Part shown: positions 1 to 9,445 of the stretch, in pieces
Numbering within the stretch: position 1 is the stretch's first letter
How the letters are laid out: each line of letters begins with the position of its first letter
From: Trypanosoma brucei gambiense DAL972
Lineage: Eukaryota > Euglenozoa > Kinetoplastea > Trypanosomatida > Trypanosomatidae
NCBI RefSeq assembly: GCF_000210295.1
Contig: NC_026743.1
Location: 186,001 to 250,000 of the forward strand
DNA: 64,000 bases
Direction of reading: 5' to 3'
Position numbers and translations under genes: made by a program
Notes under the pieces: model-generated
Database searches by the model: none
Told to the model about the DNA's origin: nothing
What the model saw: only the letters and a program-made list of their open reading frames with translations

Positions 1-1099
1 ACAGATCGTCGAACACACTCAAATTGTTGCACAATGACTGACCCTGTTGCAATTGTTATGCCTGATGTCATGGAGGATATGCAACGCCGTCTAACAAAGG
101 AACTTATCAATTGTGGAACAATGACGGATATCCGTTCACACTCAAATTGTTGCACAATGACTGACCCTGTTGCAATTGTTATGCCTGATGTCATGGAGGA
201 TATGCAACGCCGTCTAACAAAGGAACTTATCAATTGTGGAACAATGACGGATATTCGTTCACACTCAAATTGTTGCACAATGACTGACCCTGTTGCAATT
301 GTTATGCCTGATGTCATGGAGGATATGCAACGCCGTCTAACAAAGGAACTTATCAATTGTGGTACGATGACAGATGGCACCGTCTCCACTAACCGCGCTA
401 CTATGACAGAGGTTTGCCGTCAATCTAATTCGCTTGATCGGCGTGTGTCTTGTGTATCGGGTACCGCTGAAAATGTGTCGTTGAGTGGGGAAACGTTTTG
501 TAGGAATACATCTGTGAATACCCGTGAGTGTTCATATATTGCACGAAACACCATATTTGCTTCGAGTGTTGTTTCTTCATTTGTCCCCGTAATTGGGGAA
601 GGACAGTTTGAGTGGTGGTGCTTGGACGATGTGTATGCTCATGCTCTTTTGTTTTCTTACTGCAATCCACGCGATGTGGGTATCAATATTGGCTTGTTCG
701 ATGACTGTGATGATAAGGTGCTTTTGCAATCTCTTGGAGTTGTTCATAGAACACTTGGCTCCATTCGTGCTGATTATGATGGCAGCGTCGTCTCGGTTAT
801 TCGTAGGTTTTTGGTTCAGCAACGCGGTGCCCTTGCAGGAGACGGCGCTCTTGAAGGTTGTGTGCCGTGCGAGGCTCTATTCGAGGGTCTTATATCTGCC
901 AGAAATGCACTCTTGGTGGAGCCAATGGTCAGCAACTCCTCTACTGTGAAGGGGGAAGATAGGGTTTGTCACGGTGATGGAGAAGGTGCACTTGACAGCT
1001 GCTTATATGCTCACTTGCAAGTGGCGATGACCGCCGTCTTCAGCATTGCACGTGAGCGCGGTGGATATTTGTCGGATATTTTCGCATCTGTGAAGGTTC
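1..1099 (+). CDS. Repetitive coiled-coil protein, upstream copy (partial, cut at both ends)
   Basis: The frame is open from base 1 to the assembly gap, so the ATG at 34 is an internal repeat Met and not a start. It contains three 41-residue repeats beginning with MTDPVAIVMP (starts at 34, 157, 280), then a non-repetitive segment from about 381. Bases 381-1099 match 4693-5411 of the downstream locus with only two differences that I can find: 887 (Gly to Val) and 1003 (Leu to Val). This is therefore a second copy of the same coding module, either a tandem paralogue, a further module of one giant gene, or an allelic contig joined wrongly. No function can be assigned from the sequence; the coiled coils of the downstream copy suggest a cytoskeletal structural protein. 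Confidence 0.7.
34..375 (+). repeat. Coding tandem repeats in the upstream copy: 3 units
   Basis: Units of 123 bp start at 34, 157 and 280; a preceding partial unit occupies the window edge. They are followed by the same exit sequence (GTVSTNRATMTE) that ends array 1. Confidence 0.97.
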
Positions 1100-1199
1100 N
1101 NNNNNNNNNNNNNNNNNNNNNNNNNNNNNNNNNNNNNNNNNNNNNNNNNNNNNNNNNNNNNNNNNNNNNNNNNNNNNNNNNNNNNNNNNNNNNNNNNNN
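1100..1199. other. Assembly gap (100 N)
   Basis: Exactly 100 N, the usual placeholder for a gap of unknown size. The sequence left of it is the globular module of the repeat protein, and the sequence right of it is a coiled-coil segment, so the two sides are not contiguous in the module order seen at 1721-7571. The reading frame across the Ns has no meaning. Confidence 0.99.
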
Positions 1200-1201
1200 A
1201 T

Positions 1202-4200
1202 CAACAGCTGGAGTTCTACAAGGAACACACAAAACAGTTGGAAAAACAAATAAGAGTTTTGCAAGAAATTATTAGAAGCCGGGAAAACACGGAAGGTGAA
1301 AATTCTATGTGCACAAAATGTGAGAGCATGAGTGCTGCGATCGCGTCATTAACAAAAGAAATTGAAAGACTTCAGAAAGAACTTATAGCAAGAGAAGAAC
1401 AGCTACAGCAAACGCAGGAAACAGGAGACTACTACAAAAAGAACTGCGAAACCCTCGAAAACGAACTAGCAAAACTGACAGAGGAGCAAGAAGCAAACGA
1501 CGCAAGGCACATCGAAGCATACACAATTCTTGAAGAAGAAAGTGAGAACCTCAGGGCTGAAATTGAAGCGCTACAAAAGCAATTAGCAGAGAAGCCACAC
1601 AAGGACGCATCCAACTACGAAGCTCTTTCCAACAAAAATAATACGCGAAAAAATAATTATAATGATTATAAAAACCGCGCTACTATGACAGATCGTCGAA
1701 CACACTCAAATTGTTGCACAATGACTGACCCTGTTGCAATTGTCATGCCTGATGTCATGGAGGATATGCAACGCCGTCTAACAAAGGAACTTATCAATTG
1801 TGGAACAATGACAGATATCCGTTCACACTCAAATTGTTGCACAATGACTGACCCTGTTGCAATTGTCATGCCTGATGTCATGGAGGATATGCAACGCCGT
1901 CTAACAAAGGAGCTTATCAATTGTGGTACGATGACAGATGGCACCATCTCCACTAACCGCGCTACTATGACAGATCGTCGAACACACTCAAATTGTTGCA
2001 TAATGACTGACCCTGTTGCAATTGTTATGCCTGATGTCATGGAGGATATGCAACGCCGTCTAACAAAGGAGCTTATCAACTGTGGTACGATGACAGATGG
2101 CACCATCTCCACTAACCGCGCTACTATGACAGATCGTCGAACACACTCAAATTGTTGCATAATGACTGACCCTGTTGCAATTGTTATGCCTGATGTCATG
2201 GAGGATATGCAACGCCGTCTAACAAAGGAGCTTATCAATTGTGGAACAATGACAGATGGCACCATCTCCACTAACCGCGCTACTATGACAGATCGTCGAA
2301 CACACTCAAATTGTTGCATAATGACTGACCCTGTTGCAATTGTTATGCCTGATGTCATGGAGGATATGCAACGCCGTCTAACAAAGGAGCTTATCAACTG
2401 TGGTACGATGACAGATGGCACCATCTCCACTAACCGCGCTACTATGACAGATCGTCGAACACACTCAAATTGTGGCGCAATGACTGACCCTGTTGCCATT
2501 GTTATGCCTGATGTCATGGAGTATATGCCACGCCGTCTAACAAAGGAACTTATCAATTGTGGCACAATGACGGATATTCGTTCACACTCAAATTGTTGCA
2601 CAATGACTGACCCTGTTGCAATTGTTATGCCTGATGTCATGGAGGATATGCAACGCCGTCTAACAAAGGAACTTATCAATTGTGGCACAATGACGGATAT
2701 CCGTTCACACTCAAATTGTTGCACAATGACTGACCCTGTTGCAATTGTTATGCCTGATGTCATGGAGGATATGCAACGCCGTCTAACAAAGGAACTTATC
2801 AATTGTGGCACAATGACGGATATCCGTTCACACTCAAATTGTTGCACAATGACTGACCCTGTTGCAATTGTCATGCCTGATGTCATGGAGGATATGCAAC
2901 GCCGTCTAACAAAGGAACTTATCAATTGTGGAACAATGACGGATATCCGTTCACACTCAAATTGTTGCACAATGACTGACCCTGTTGCAATTGTTATGCC
3001 TGATGTCATGGAGGATATGCAACGCCGTCTAACAAAGGAGCTTATCAACTGTGGTACAATGACAGATGGCACCGTCTCCACTAACCGCGCTACTATGACA
3101 GATCGTCGAACACACTCAAATTGTTGCACAATGACTGACCCTGTTGCAATTGTCATGCCTGATGTCATGGAGGATATGCAACGCCGTCTAACAAAGGAGC
3201 TTATCAACTGTGGTACGATGACGGATATCCGTTCACACTCAAATTGTTGCACAATGACTGACCCTGTTGCAATTGTTATGCCTGATGTCATGGAGGATAT
3301 GCAACGCCGTCTAACAAAGGAGCTTATCAACTGTGGTACAATGACAGATGGCACCGTCTCCACTAACCGCGCTACTATGACAGATCGTCGAACACACTCA
3401 AATTGTTGCACAATGACTGACCCTGTTGCAATTGTCATGCCTGATGTCATGGAGGATATGCAACGCCGTCTAACAAAGGAGCTTATCAATTGTGGTACGA
3501 TGACGGATATCCGTTCACACTCAAATTGTTGCACAATGACTGACCCTGTTGCAATTGTTATGCCTGATGTCATGGAGGATATGCAACGCCGTCTAACAAA
3601 GGAGCTTATCAACTGTGGTACAATGACAGATGGCACCGTCTCCACTAACCGCGCTACTATGACAGATCGTCGAACACACTCAAATTGTTGCACAATGACT
3701 GACCCTGTTGCAATTGTCATGCCTGATGTCATGGAGGATATGCAACGCCGTCTAACAAAGGAGCTTATCAATTGTGGTACGATGACGGATATCCGTTCAC
3801 ACTCAAATTGTTGCACAATGACTGACCCTGTTGCAATTGTTATGCCTGATGTCATGGAGGATATGCAACGCCGTCTAACAAAGGAGCTTATCAACTGTGG
3901 TACGATGACAGATATCCGTTCACACTCAAATTGTTGCACAATGACTGACCCTGTTGCAATTGTCATGCCTGATGTCATGGAGGATATGCAACGCCGTCTA
4001 ACAAAGGAGCTTATCAATTGTGGTACGATGACAGATGGCACCATCTCCACTAACCGCGCTACTATGACAGATCGTCGAACACACTCAAATTGTTGCACAA
4101 TGACTGACCCTGTTGCAATTGTCATGCCTGATGTCATGGAGGATATGCAACGCCGTCTAACAAAGGAACTTATCAATTGTGGAACAATGACGGATATCCG

Positions 4201-7200
4201 TTCACACTCAAATTGTTGCACAATGACTGACCCTGTTGCAATTGTTATGCCTGATGTCATGGAGGATATGCAACGCCGTCTAACAAAGGAGCTTATCAAC
4301 TGTGGTACGATGACAGATATCCGTTCACACTCAAATTGTTGCACAATGACTGACCCTGTTGCAATTGTTATGCCTGATGTCATGGAGGATATGCAACGCC
4401 GTCTAACAAAGGAGCTTATCAACTGTGGTACGATGACAGATATCCGTTCACACTCAAATTGTTGCACAATGACTGACCCTGTTGCAATTGTCATGCCTGA
4501 TGTCATGGAGGATATGCAACGCCGTCTAACAAAGGAACTTATCAATTGTGGAACAATGACGGATATCCGTTCACACTCAAATTGTTGCATAATGACTGAC
4601 CCTGTTGCAATTGTTATGCCTGATGTCATGGAGGATATGCAACGCCGTCTAACAAAGGAACTTATCAACTGTGGTACGATGACAGATGGCACCGTCTCCA
4701 CTAACCGCGCTACTATGACAGAGGTTTGCCGTCAATCTAATTCGCTTGATCGGCGTGTGTCTTGTGTATCGGGTACCGCTGAAAATGTGTCGTTGAGTGG
4801 GGAAACGTTTTGTAGGAATACATCTGTGAATACCCGTGAGTGTTCATATATTGCACGAAACACCATATTTGCTTCGAGTGTTGTTTCTTCATTTGTCCCC
4901 GTAATTGGGGAAGGACAGTTTGAGTGGTGGTGCTTGGACGATGTGTATGCTCATGCTCTTTTGTTTTCTTACTGCAATCCACGCGATGTGGGTATCAATA
5001 TTGGCTTGTTCGATGACTGTGATGATAAGGTGCTTTTGCAATCTCTTGGAGTTGTTCATAGAACACTTGGCTCCATTCGTGCTGATTATGATGGCAGCGT
5101 CGTCTCGGTTATTCGTAGGTTTTTGGTTCAGCAACGCGGTGCCCTTGCAGGAGACGGCGCTCTTGAAGGTTGTGTGCCGTGCGAGGCTCTATTCGAGGTT
5201 CTTATATCTGCCAGAAATGCACTCTTGGTGGAGCCAATGGTCAGCAACTCCTCTACTGTGAAGGGGGAAGATAGGGTTTGTCACGGTGATGGAGAAGGTG
5301 CACTTGACAGCTGCGTATATGCTCACTTGCAAGTGGCGATGACCGCCGTCTTCAGCATTGCACGTGAGCGCGGTGGATATTTGTCGGATATTTTCGCATC
5401 TGTGAAGGTTCAGAAAGCACTCGAAGCAATGCGTCAGTTCTTCACTTCCAGCAATTTATTTTCGAGTGGAAGTAGCAGCGTTTCTAGTACCTCCGAGGCC
5501 AACGGAGATAGTAGCAGCTTCCTCGAAGACATGCTGAGGGAAACAGAGGTCCCGCGTTTTGTACTAGGAGGTGCATTGCAACGGGCAGCCGCGGTGCTCA
5601 AGGATGATGTGGTGACCAAATTGCAGAGGCGGAGATTGTGTGGCGGACTCTCGTTGGAGGAGGCCCTTCTTGCGTGTTATTTGGCTGAAGAAAGAATCAC
5701 CGCCCTCACTGAAATCGAAAATTTGAGAGAAGAAATGGTACAGCCTGTTACACGCGAAGCGCTGGATTTAATTGACGGTGCGGTGAGGGCTTTTCTCAAG
5801 AGTGAAGAGTCCGAGGATTTCTCCGCTGAAGCCACAAACCACATGAAAAGCAGCTCCTTCACTACCGCACTGGCATTTCTCTTCACGTACGTCGCTGCTC
5901 AAACAGCGACTGAAACCGTCGGGCTTCCTCAAGATAGCCCAGAACATGTTAGAGATGCGCTAAATGTAGTTGCACAGACACTGCTAAGGCGTTCAGTGTC
6001 ACAAACTTCAAGATTTGATGTAGCACAGAGTAATACAGCGATAGACCCAGAAAGCATGCAACAATCGTTGAGGATTATAATGGATTATGCGGAAAGTCAA
6101 GGTTACTACCCAGTCACATGCGATACGTCAGACGCATGCAGCCGGTCCAATCATCACTGCCAGTACTCCCAGCAAACCCGTAGAAAGGACACGCCCGACA
6201 TCGACGTCACGAAAAGGGAGGCACTTATGGAAAAAATGGATTCGCCTCGTACCACTCCAAGAAGTTCACCGCACCCTCGGTTATCCTCGCCACAAGAGCA
6301 ACGACCTCAAACGAGCGTGGTTGTAGTATCGCAACCAAATGTAACAAGCCACCACATCAACGACCTCGTTCACAGAGGAAGGATGACTGACCCTGTTGCA
6401 ATTGTTATGCCTGATGTCATGGAGGATATGCAACGCCGTCTAACAAAGGAGCTTATCAACTGTGGTACGATGACAGATGGCACCATCTCCACTAACCGCG
6501 CTACTATGACAGATCGTCGAACACACTCAAATTGTTGCACAATGACTGACCCTGTTGCAATTGTCATGCCTGATGTCATGGAGGATATGCAACGCCGTCT
6601 AACAAAGGAACTTATCAACTGTGGAACAATGACGGATATCCGTTCACACTCAAATTGTTGCACAATGACTGACCCTGTTGCAATTGTTATGCCTGATGTC
6701 ATGGAGGATATGCAACGCCGTCTAACAAAGGAACTTATCAACTGTGGAACAATGACGGATATCCGTTCACACTCAAATTGTTGCACAATGACTGACCCTG
6801 TTGCAATTGTTATGCCTGATGTCATGGAGGATATGCAACGCCGTCTAACAAAGGAACTTATCAACTGTGGAACAATGACGGATATCCGTTCACACTCAAA
6901 TTGTTGCACAATGACTGACCCTGTTGCAATTGTCATGCCTGATGTCATGGAGGATATGCAACGCCGTCTAACAAAGGAACTTATCAACTGTGGAACAATG
7001 ACGGATATCCGTTCACACTCAAATTGTTGCACAATGACTGACCCTGTTGCAATTGTTATGCCTGATGTCATGGAGGATGTGCAACGGCGGCCATCAAACA
7101 GACTTGATGCTTCCACCTCATTAAAGGTGAGCGAAAACAATGGCGACGTGGCTGTATACGAAGCTGTTCGCTTTGGTGACGAAAAAGTAGTGGTGGATAG

Positions 7201-9445
7201 TTGTTCTGTGGCGTCAGTGAGTGATAGTTTCCCGCGGGATTTGTCAAGTGAGGTGGGTAAACTTCAGTTAAGGGTACTAGATCTCGGGAAAGAGGTTTAC
7301 ATGCTTCAGAAAGAACTTATGGCAAGAGAAGAACAGCTACAGAAAACGCAGGAAAGGGCAGACTACTACAAAAAGAACTGCGAAACCCTCGAAAACGAAC
7401 TAGCAAAACTGACAGAGGAGCAAGAAGCAAACGACGCAAGGCACATCGAAGCATACACAATTCTTGAAGAAGAAAGTGAGAACCTCAGGGCTGAAATTGA
7501 AGCGCTACAAAAGCAATTAGCAGAGAAGCCACACAAGGACGCATCCAACTCCGAAGCTCTTTCCAACAAAAATTATACGGGGAAAACGGATAGCGACCAC
7601 GCTGTTGACGGGAAGGAAAATTTGGGGCTTCATCATGTGTCCTCTGTGAGATCACTAGTTCACTTGAAGGAAAATAAAGCAAGGGAACATCTTCGAAGTC
7701 GTTCGTGGTCCAATGGCAGGGAGCCCCCTGGTGGTGTTCTACCTACCGGGCTGAGGACATGGCCGCAGACGGCGCAGCAAAGTGCCCCCGCTGCTTGCAC
7801 CCATGAAAAAGGTGTGGAACGAAAACTTTCAGAGGAACTCGATGAGAGCGACGTCGTGAACCACCTCACCGCTCAGGCAACTCCTGAAATGCTGAATCTG
7901 AAACCCGAACTATTTGTAAAAAACCCTGCTTCGTTCGATCGTTTGGTGTCATATCTTACGCGACTCGTAGAAAGGGCTGAAAGGGAACCCGGAGCGCTGA
8001 GTTGTGAGGAAAGGCATCTTTCTGAGGTATTGAAGGTGTTCTCCACTTTTTACTGTGGTTATCGTTCCATTGAAAGTGGTACCGGCACTTGTCCCATTGT
8101 TGATGGGAATCTGCGTTCACGCGGTGGGAGTTCACATTCACTGCTTCGTAGGGCAAAAGGAATGTGGTCTCCAGAATCCTTGCGGGTTTCCCCTGATGTT
8201 GGAAGGAGCGTTGACGCTGTGAAGGAAGACCAAAATGGTAAGCATCTCGGCCCAGTGCCTTCCGCGAGTACGACATTTCGAACCGGGCGTTCTGAGAGGT
8301 GTACTTCCTCCGTTCGTGGCGTGGCGTTGGTGGGTGGGCTTTTGGCGTCGAGGAGACGCTCGTCAACTGCTCCTTCACCGACAGAGGGGCCGCGGGTCCC
8401 TCTGCCGAGGGAGGAAATAGAAGACCTGGAGGGAATGTCAGAGTTGGTGTCTTCCATCGAGGACATGCAGTCGCAGTTAGCCTACTTCAGTTTTAGCAAT
8501 GAACCAGAGCTGAGGGAGTCCATCAAGCAACTGCAACAGCACCTCGAGGAACTCAGAGCAGTCCTGGAGAGCCAAATGTCAACAAAAATGTCACAATCAC
8601 CCTCCTATATATCTAGTTTCAGGGGAAGCTGCTTCTCACAGGGTAACCAACAGGGTCAAGGTGTGCAAGAGGGGAAGCCACCACTAAAAGCAGAAAGCAA
8701 CGGATGTCAACCTGCGACCGACAGCGCGTGTGATACAAATTATTCAAACGGTGGCCAGACAGACTATTTAGCTGTATGTAATGCTGTAAACACTTGCTGT
8801 GGAGGGAGAGGTGCGTTCCATCGTGGTTCGAATAGATGCTCCCACTGGGTACCACTGAGAATGCACAGGGCAAATCACGATGAGAACGTCGGGTTGGCGA
8901 TGAATGAGCCTGGTGGCTCTATTCCTCAAGGACGGTCAAATGCTTTTGACGACGGCTCGCAACGCAAGTGTATGGCGCCGAATCGACGCAACCAGAGTGC
9001 AGTGATGAGGCGGTTGCTGGACTCTATGCGATTTGACCTTGACTCGTATGTGTACACGGCTGCCGAACAGAATGCCGCTAGCGCTGCTTTGCTAGAGGAA
9101 TCGTCTTCTCTCAAGGAAAGAGAAGCAGATATGTGGTTACGTCTCAACCAAACAGAGTTCTGCGAGATGGCAAGGATAGAAATGAGGTTGAAAAGGGATG
9201 ACTTACGGGAGCTTCAGCATGAGATCCACCGCATGCACTTGTTGCACGATAAAGAACTCGTAGAGCGGAAACGGAGGTTGTTGATTTATTCCTATAGAAA
9301 ATTGCTGGATTTTGCAAAGCGAATGTCCGATATTCTTAAGGCACGCGAGTTCTGTACGGGCACGCTGGAAAGCCAGCGGCTGCTGCTATTAGACGAAACG
9401 TCAGATTTCACAAAAGATGTAGAAAAGTACATTGAGGTTCTGTAG
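1202..9445 (+). CDS. Giant repetitive coiled-coil protein (5' end lost in gap)
   Basis: The frame is open from the gap, so the true start is missing; at least 2747 residues remain. Order: Glu/Lys/Gln-rich coiled coil (about residues 1-150); repeat array 1 of 22 units (about 174-1165); non-repetitive domain (about 1170-1727); array 2 of 6 units (1728-1965); a second copy of the coiled coil (about 2035-2123); a Ser/Arg-rich linker; and a charged helical C-terminus. Units are 41 or 53 residues and share the motif TMTD, with Cys pairs in HSNCC. I do not recognise the family. Large repeat-bearing coiled-coil proteins of trypanosomes are commonly subpellicular or flagellum-attachment cytoskeleton proteins, so that role is a reasonable inference but unproven. 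No signal peptide or membrane span is visible in the part present. Confidence 0.85.
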   Translation, partial: QQLEFYKEHTKQLEKQIRVLQEIIRSRENTEGENSMCTKCESMSAAIASLTKEIERLQKELIAREEQLQQTQETGDYYKKNCETLENELAKLTEEQEANDARHIEAYTILEEESENLRAEIEALQKQLAEKPHKDASNYEALSNKNNTRKNNYNDYKNRATMTDRRTHSNCCTMTDPVAIVMPDVMEDMQRRLTKELINCGTMTDIRSHSNCCTMTDPVAIVMPDVMEDMQRRLTKELINCGTMTDGTISTNRATMTDRRTHSNCCIMTDPVAIVMPDVMEDMQRRLTKELINCGTMTDGTISTNRATMTDRRTHSNCCIMTDPVAIVMPDVMEDMQRRLTKELINCGTMTDGTISTNRATMTDRRTHSNCCIMTDPVAIVMPDVMEDMQRRLTKELINCGTMTDGTISTNRATMTDRRTHSNCGAMTDPVAIVMPDVMEYMPRRLTKELINCGTMTDIRSHSNCCTMTDPVAIVMPDVMEDMQRRLTKELINCGTMTDIRSHSNCCTMTDPVAIVMPDVMEDMQRRLTKELINCGTMTDIRSHSNCCTMTDPVAIVMPDVMEDMQRRLTKELINCGTMTDIRSHSNCCTMTDPVAIVMPDVMEDMQRRLTKELINCGTMTDGTVSTNRATMTDRRTHSNCCTMTDPVAIVMPDVMEDMQRRLTKELINCGTMTDIRSHSNCCTMTDPVAIVMPDVMEDMQRRLTKELINCGTMTDGTVSTNRATMTDRRTHSNCCTMTDPVAIVMPDVMEDMQRRLTKELINCGTMTDIRSHSNCCTMTDPVAIVMPDVMEDMQRRLTKELINCGTMTDGTVSTNRATMTDRRTHSNCCTMTDPVAIVMPDVMEDMQRRLTKELINCGTMTDIRSHSNCCTMTDPVAIVMPDVMEDMQRRLTKELINCGTMTDIRSHSNCCTMTDPVAIVMPDVMEDMQRRLTKELINCGTMTDGTISTNRATMTDRRTHSNCCTMTDPVAIVMPDVMEDMQRRLTKELINCGTMTDIRSHSNCCTMTDPVAIVMPDVMEDMQRRLTKELINCGTMTDIRSHSNCCTMTDPVAIVMPDVMEDMQRRLTKELINCGTMTDIRSHSNCCTMTDPVAIVMPDVMEDMQRRLTKELINCGTMTDIRSHSNCCIMTDPVAIVMPDVMEDMQRRLTKELINCGTMTDGTVSTNRATMTEVCRQSNSLDRRVSCVSGTAENVSLSGETFCRNTSVNTRECSYIARNTIFASSVVSSFVPVIGEGQFEWWCLDDVYAHALLFSYCNPRDVGINIGLFDDCDDKVLLQSLGVVHRTLGSIRADYDGSVVSVIRRFLVQQRGALAGDGALEGCVPCEALFEVLISARNALLVEPMVSNSSTVKGEDRVCHGDGEGALDSCVYAHLQVAMTAVFSIARERGGYLSDIFASVKVQKALEAMRQFFTSSNLFSSGSSSVSSTSEANGDSSSFLEDMLRETEVPRFVLGGALQRAAAVLKDDVVTKLQRRRLCGGLSLEEALLACYLAEERITALTEIENLREEMVQPVTREALDLIDGAVRAFLKSEESEDFSAEATNHMKSSSFTTALAFLFTYVAAQTATETVGLPQDSPEHVRDALNVVAQTLLRRSVSQTSRFDVAQSNTAIDPESMQQSLRIIMDYAESQGYYPVTCDTSDACSRSNHHCQYSQQTRRKDTPDIDVTKREALMEKMDSPRTTPRSSPHPRLSSPQEQRPQTSVVVVSQPNVTSHHINDLVHRGRMTDPVAIVMPDVMEDMQRRLTKELINCGTMTDGTISTNRATMTDRRTHSNCCTMTDPVAIVMPDVMEDMQRRLTKELINCGTMTDIRSHSNCCTMTDPVAIVMPDVMEDMQRRLTKELINCGTMTDIRSHSNCCTMTDPVAIVMPDVMEDMQRRLTKELINCGTMTDIRSHSNCCTMTDPVAIVMPDVMEDMQRRLTKELINCGTMTDIRSHSNCCTMTDPVAIVMPDVMEDVQRRPSNRLDASTSLKVSENNGDVAVYEAVRFGDEKVVVDSCSVASVSDSFPRDLSSEVGKLQLRVLDLGKEVYMLQKELMAREEQLQKTQERADYYKKNCETLENELAKLTEEQEANDARHIEAYTILEEESENLRAEIEALQKQLAEKPHKDASNSEALSNKNYTGKTDSDHAVDGKENLGLHHVSSVRSLVHLKENKAREHLRSRSWSNGREPPGGVLPTGLRTWPQTAQQSAPAACTHEKGVERKLSEELDESDVVNHLTAQATPEMLNLKPELFVKNPASFDRLVSYLTRLVERAEREPGALSCEERHLSEVLKVFSTFYCGYRSIESGTGTCPIVDGNLRSRGGSSHSLLRRAKGMWSPESLRVSPDVGRSVDAVKEDQNGKHLGPVPSASTTFRTGRSERCTSSVRGVALVGGLLASRRRSSTAPSPTEGPRVPLPREEIEDLEGMSELVSSIEDMQSQLAYFSFSNEPELRESIKQLQQHLEELRAVLESQMSTKMSQSPSYISSFRGSCFSQGNQQGQGVQEGKPPLKAESNGCQPATDSACDTNYSNGGQTDYLAVCNAVNTCCGGRGAFHRGSNRCSHWVPLRMHRANHDENVGLAMNEPGGSIPQGRSNAFDDGSQRKCMAPNRRNQSAVMRRLLDSMRFDLDSYVYTAAEQNAASAALLEESSSLKEREADMWLRLNQTEFCEMARIEMRLKRDDLRELQHEIHRMHLLHDKELVERKRRLLIYSYRKLLDFAKRMSDILKAREFCTGTLESQRLLLLDETSDFTKDVEKYIEVL
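1369..1637 (+). repeat. Coiled-coil coding block, copy 1 of a dispersed direct duplication
   Basis: This block is nearly identical to 7303-7571 (offset 5934), starting at LQKELIAREEQLQ and ending at ALSNKN. The flanking sequence differs on both sides. The right flank, 1638-1680, is a very AT-rich stretch encoding Asn/Lys/Tyr/Asp that leads straight into the repeat array. Confidence 0.93.
1721..4687 (+). repeat. Coding tandem array 1: 22 units of 123 or 159 bp
   Basis: Unit starts, at the ATG of MTDPVAIV, are 1721, 1844, 2003, 2162, 2321, 2480, 2603, 2726, 2849, 2972, 3131, 3254, 3413, 3536, 3695, 3818, 3941, 4100, 4223, 4346, 4469 and 4592. The 159-bp form carries a 12-residue insert containing STNRA. 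Units are almost identical at the nucleotide level, differing at a few recurring synonymous positions such as GTT/GTC and GAA/GAG. The unit at 2480 is the most divergent (EYMP in place of EDMQ). All lengths are multiples of three, so unit gain or loss keeps the frame. Confidence 0.98.
6383..7090 (+). repeat. Coding tandem array 2: 6 units
   Basis: Units start at 6383 (159 bp), 6542, 6665, 6788, 6911 and 7034; the last is truncated and diverges after EDVQRRPS. The sequence is the same family as array 1, about 1.7 kb away within the same reading frame, separated by the non-repetitive domain. Confidence 0.97.
7303..7571 (+). repeat. Coiled-coil coding block, copy 2 of a dispersed direct duplication
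   Basis: Second copy of the 269-bp block at 1369-1637, located after array 2. There are only a few substitutions, for example MAREEQLQK in place of IAREEQLQQ. Confidence 0.93.

Noticed and set aside
593..949. 118-codon frame repeated at 4905-5261
   Set aside because: It is a shadow of the repeat-protein gene in another frame; it recurs only because the underlying DNA is duplicated.
34..1275. Apparent continuous frame through the Ns
   Set aside because: The 100-N gap length is arbitrary, so the frame after it is meaningless; the bases after the gap are coding in another frame.
1666..4701. 1011-codon open frame on the minus strand across array 1
   Set aside because: It exists only because the repeat unit has a length divisible by three and no stop in that antisense frame; it ends with the array. 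The same holds for 6370-7140.
1721..7090. CRISPR-like repeat array
   Set aside because: The repeats are directly adjacent, protein-coding and in a eukaryotic genome; there are no unique spacers.
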